This document shows, piece after piece, positions 59,339-64,000 of a DNA stretch of 64,000 nucleotides. How positions within the stretch are numbered: position 1 is the stretch's first letter; each line of letters begins with the position of its first letter. Made by a program: the position numbers and the translations under genes. Below the pieces are notes generated by a model. The model was given only the letters and a program-made list of their open reading frames with translations. It ran no database searches and was not told the origin of the DNA. This DNA is from a virus, in the IMG/VR virus record IMGVR_UViG_3300027759_004238, positions 1 to 64,000 of that record. One strand, 5' to 3'.

Positions 59339-59615
59339 CCGCGCTAGGAACTTTTAGAATATATTGAGCCCCATCTTCTTTCATGGTTTCAAAAAACTTC
59401 ATAGTCATTTCATAAAATTCTATTTGTTTATCATCTGGAACACATCCAGTATATCTGTCTAGAACCAAATACATTACTGCTGCAACCCACATAGGATCTA
59501 TATCATGTGTGGCTTCATCTTTCAAACAAGGCATCCACATGTTTTCCTTTTCGGAAAAAATTCTACCTATGCTAACGATGGTTTCAACTGTTTCAGGATT
59601 TATATCTTGGCTCAT
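59334..59615 (-). CDS. Unrecognised acidic protein (93 aa)
   Basis: MSQDINPETVETIVSIGRIF opens an acidic alpha-helical protein with WVAAVMYLVLDRYTGCVPDD and DKQIEFYEMTMKFFETMKED. No family recognised. Its ATG overlaps the upstream GT9-like gene stop by 4 bases (ATGA), so they are co-translated. It sits immediately before the DUF1501 pair on the same strand. Confidence 0.6.
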   Translation of the reverse strand: MSQDINPETVETIVSIGRIFSEKENMWMPCLKDEATHDIDPMWVAAVMYLVLDRYTGCVPDDKQIEFYEMTMKFFETMKEDGAQYILKVPSAD

Positions 59616-60508
59616 AATTTACAATATTCTAAAAATTCTTTTTCATCAAAAATGTGATTAATGTCTTCATAAGGACATTCGTGATATCTTTTTCCAGTCC
59701 AATCCAACTCTTCCATGTAAGAATCAATGGAATGTCTAAAGGCAGGTCTTTGTTGTGGTGGTACATTTGTGTGAATTTTATGCCCAAATACATTTGGAGA
59801 ATTGCCTATCCATCCAACCACCGCTGGTTTGTTTAAAGCTGCTGCTATATGCTGAATCATAGAGTCCATGGCTATGATCTTATCTGAAAGATGAACATAA
59901 CAAAATAAATTTCTCAAATTGTCTGTTACACTTACAGTATTTTCTAATAAAATCTGCTTATCTCTCCTTACTTGAAGAACTTTATCGAATTGTTTGTACA
60001 ACTTGTTAACCAGGGATTGAGCAAATGCTGGTGGTAGATCTCTGGCCCATGAATAGGAATTTGGTTCATTATCTCCCCCACCAAATGGATGAATCATTAA
60101 TATAGATTTCTTTTTGTCAAGTACACTTTGAGCATTTACAATTTCTCTTTGAGACAACACTATAGTGGGTTGTAGAGTCGAGCAAGGAATGTGCAGTAAA
60201 TCACACCAGATTTCAATTAAAGATTTAGATTGATGTACAAAATCATGAGCATGATAGGGCTCTAGTCGAAAAATTAAAGAGTCTTTATTTTTAATAAAAT
60301 CTTCATAAAAATATGCAAAATTACCAGCTTTATAAACTCTATAAATTAAGGGATTGTGTAAAAATACTTCTGGCCACGCAGAAATAACAATTAATTTTCT
60401 GTTTGGATGAGCTGCTTTTATAGAAGTGCAAACTGCGGTGGCTAACACACTTTTGCCTACACCACCATCTATGTGAAATATAATATATTTTTCAGACATG
60501 TTAATCAT
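59612..60508 (-). CDS. GT9-like (heptosyltransferase-type) glycosyltransferase (298 aa)
   Basis: Blocks: YIIFHIDGGVGKSVLATAVC, RKLIVISAWPEVFLHNPLIY, SILMIHPFGGGDNEPNSYSW and DKIIAMDSMIQHIAAALNKP, then AVVGWIGNSPNVFGHKIHTN. The order GG.Gk.v...., hP.G, and D(S).iqHiAaAl..P.v..wg..p..fGh follows the GT-B fold of GT9/ADP-heptose transferases, and similar proteins occur in other myoviruses. The GGVGKS at the start is the glycine loop, not a true Walker A. ATG at 60508 (MINM) or 60499 (MSEK). Overlaps the next gene by up to 8 bases. Confidence 0.75.
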   Translation of the reverse strand: MINMSEKYIIFHIDGGVGKSVLATAVCTSIKAAHPNRKLIVISAWPEVFLHNPLIYRVYKAGNFAYFYEDFIKNKDSLIFRLEPYHAHDFVHQSKSLIEIWCDLLHIPCSTLQPTIVLSQREIVNAQSVLDKKKSILMIHPFGGGDNEPNSYSWARDLPPAFAQSLVNKLYKQFDKVLQVRRDKQILLENTVSVTDNLRNLFCYVHLSDKIIAMDSMIQHIAAALNKPAVVGWIGNSPNVFGHKIHTNVPPQQRPAFRHSIDSYMEELDWTGKRYHECPYEDINHIFDEKEFLEYCKL

Positions 60509-60974
60509 TTGTTAGTTTAACTAGGAATTCCAACTCTTCACCAGTTAAAACTCCGCATTTTATATTTTTAAAACTTTTTTCAGATGGTTTAAAATAAATA
60601 TTTTTGGGTATATTTTTAATAAAATATTTTCCACACACTTTGTTGAAGGTTTTTAAAACTTTTTTAATTACACAATTGTCTAAAGATAAAAATTCTTGAT
60701 TTGTTTCAGAAATATTACATTTAATATAAAAGGTAAATATTTTAAGGTTTAAATCTTTGTAAACTATTTTAATTTCAGAAAGAATGTCTAATATTTCTTT
60801 TTCTAAAAAATGATTAAAATATTTTTCTTTGCCAGAAATTTTTTTGCTAGTGTGTATATCCCATTCATACAATCTATTTAACACCCTTGTTATTAGTGAA
60901 TTAATGTATAGATGTAGGGGAAACATGATGATTCTCTGGGGGAGGTAAACCACCAGAGAATCTTTAATCTTCAT
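60501..60974 (-). CDS. Unrecognised protein (157 aa), start uncertain
   Basis: From ATG 60974 the product is 157 aa, basic, Lys/Ile/Asn-rich (MKIKDSLVVYLPQRIIMFPL). The codons for residues 5-15 lie in a perfect 10-bp hairpin, and a second ATG (60926, MFPLHLYINSL) follows that hairpin, so the true start may be there (141 aa). No family is recognised. It is followed by the GT9-like gene with an 8-base overlap. Confidence 0.5.
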   Translation of the reverse strand: MKIKDSLVVYLPQRIIMFPLHLYINSLITRVLNRLYEWDIHTSKKISGKEKYFNHFLEKEILDILSEIKIVYKDLNLKIFTFYIKCNISETNQEFLSLDNCVIKKVLKTFNKVCGKYFIKNIPKNIYFKPSEKSFKNIKCGVLTGEELEFLVKLTND

Positions 60975-60990
60975 GCCTAATATTATTAGG
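60930..60990. other. Two hairpins around the 157-aa gene start
   Basis: A 10-bp perfect stem GATTCTCTGG (60930-60939) pairs with CCAGAGAATC (60953-60962) around a 13-base loop. A second inverted repeat CCTAATA/TATTAGG (60976-60990) sits directly before the ATG at 60974 (minus) and is followed on the plus strand by five T. Neither is a classical minus-strand terminator, since no T-tract follows on that strand. They could shape mRNA ends or translation of this gene. Confidence 0.45.
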
Positions 60991-61012
60991 TTTTTGTTAA
61001 AAAATCAACTCT

Positions 61013-64000
<2,988 letters not shown>

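Noticed and set aside
59612-60508. Walker A ATPase from GGVGKS at the start of the 298-aa protein
   Set aside because: There is no Walker B, and the remaining motifs (hPfGGG, DSMIQHIAAAL) fit a GT-B/GT9 glycosyltransferase in which the glycine loop is normal.

Overview
This window is part of a large, AT-rich, tailed-phage genome of the T4-like myovirus type. The diagnosis rests on recognisable T4-family proteins: baseplate wedge gp25 and gp6, clamp-loader gp44 and a gp62-like partner, major capsid gp23, scaffold gp22, prohead protease gp21, head-completion nuclease gp4, portal gp20, a gp15-like sheath terminator, a gp61-like primase, dUTPase and a GroES/gp31-like co-chaperonin. Large terminase, tail sheath, tail tube, DNA polymerase and RNR are not here and must lie outside the window. 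Two tandem full-length DUF1501 genes with Tat-type N-termini point, as an inference only, to a host in or near the Planctomycetota/Verrucomicrobiota.

Layout. 0-10.3 kb (minus): fibres and fibre accessories, namely an edge-truncated structural protein, a 14-repeat RCC1-like protein, a tail-fibre-assembly-like protein, a collagen-like fibre and two fibres ending in peptidase S74 chaperone domains. 10.3-23.2 kb (minus): baseplate genes, with gp25, gp6 and then two giant proteins (1039 and 1919 aa) carrying PKD-like and NHL-propeller-like segments where T4 has gp7-gp10. 23.2-27.4 kb: mixed replication and nucleotide genes (gp44, dUTPase, a small-terminase candidate, a kinase). 27.4-38.5 kb (minus): head and neck cassette gp23-22-21-4-neck-20, a repeat-rich fibre, and gp15-like. 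38.5-49 kb: DinG/XPD-like helicase, a small Zn protein, GroES-like, gp62-like, then QueC plus a separate class II glutamine amidotransferase with a DUF366-like gene (candidate 7-deazaguanine DNA modification), primase and a second kinase. 49-56.7 kb (plus): a fibre-tip-like protein, a cassette of about five glycosyltransferases, then a MoxR-like AAA ATPase with a VWA-like partner. 56.7-60.5 kb (minus): the DUF1501 pair and a GT9-like glycosyltransferase. 61-64 kb (minus): a very long collagen-like fibre running off the right edge.

Regulation. Many genes carry a T4-late-promoter-like TATAAATA or NNTAAATA element just upstream, often only 5-7 nt from the ATG. That spacing would give leaderless or nearly leaderless late mRNAs. 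Several gene pairs are joined by the exact string TAATATG (stop, one base, start). The capsid gene ends at a perfect 12-bp hairpin with a T7 tract. There is no gene-free stretch longer than about 150 bases. I saw no tRNA, CRISPR array, IS element or integrase.
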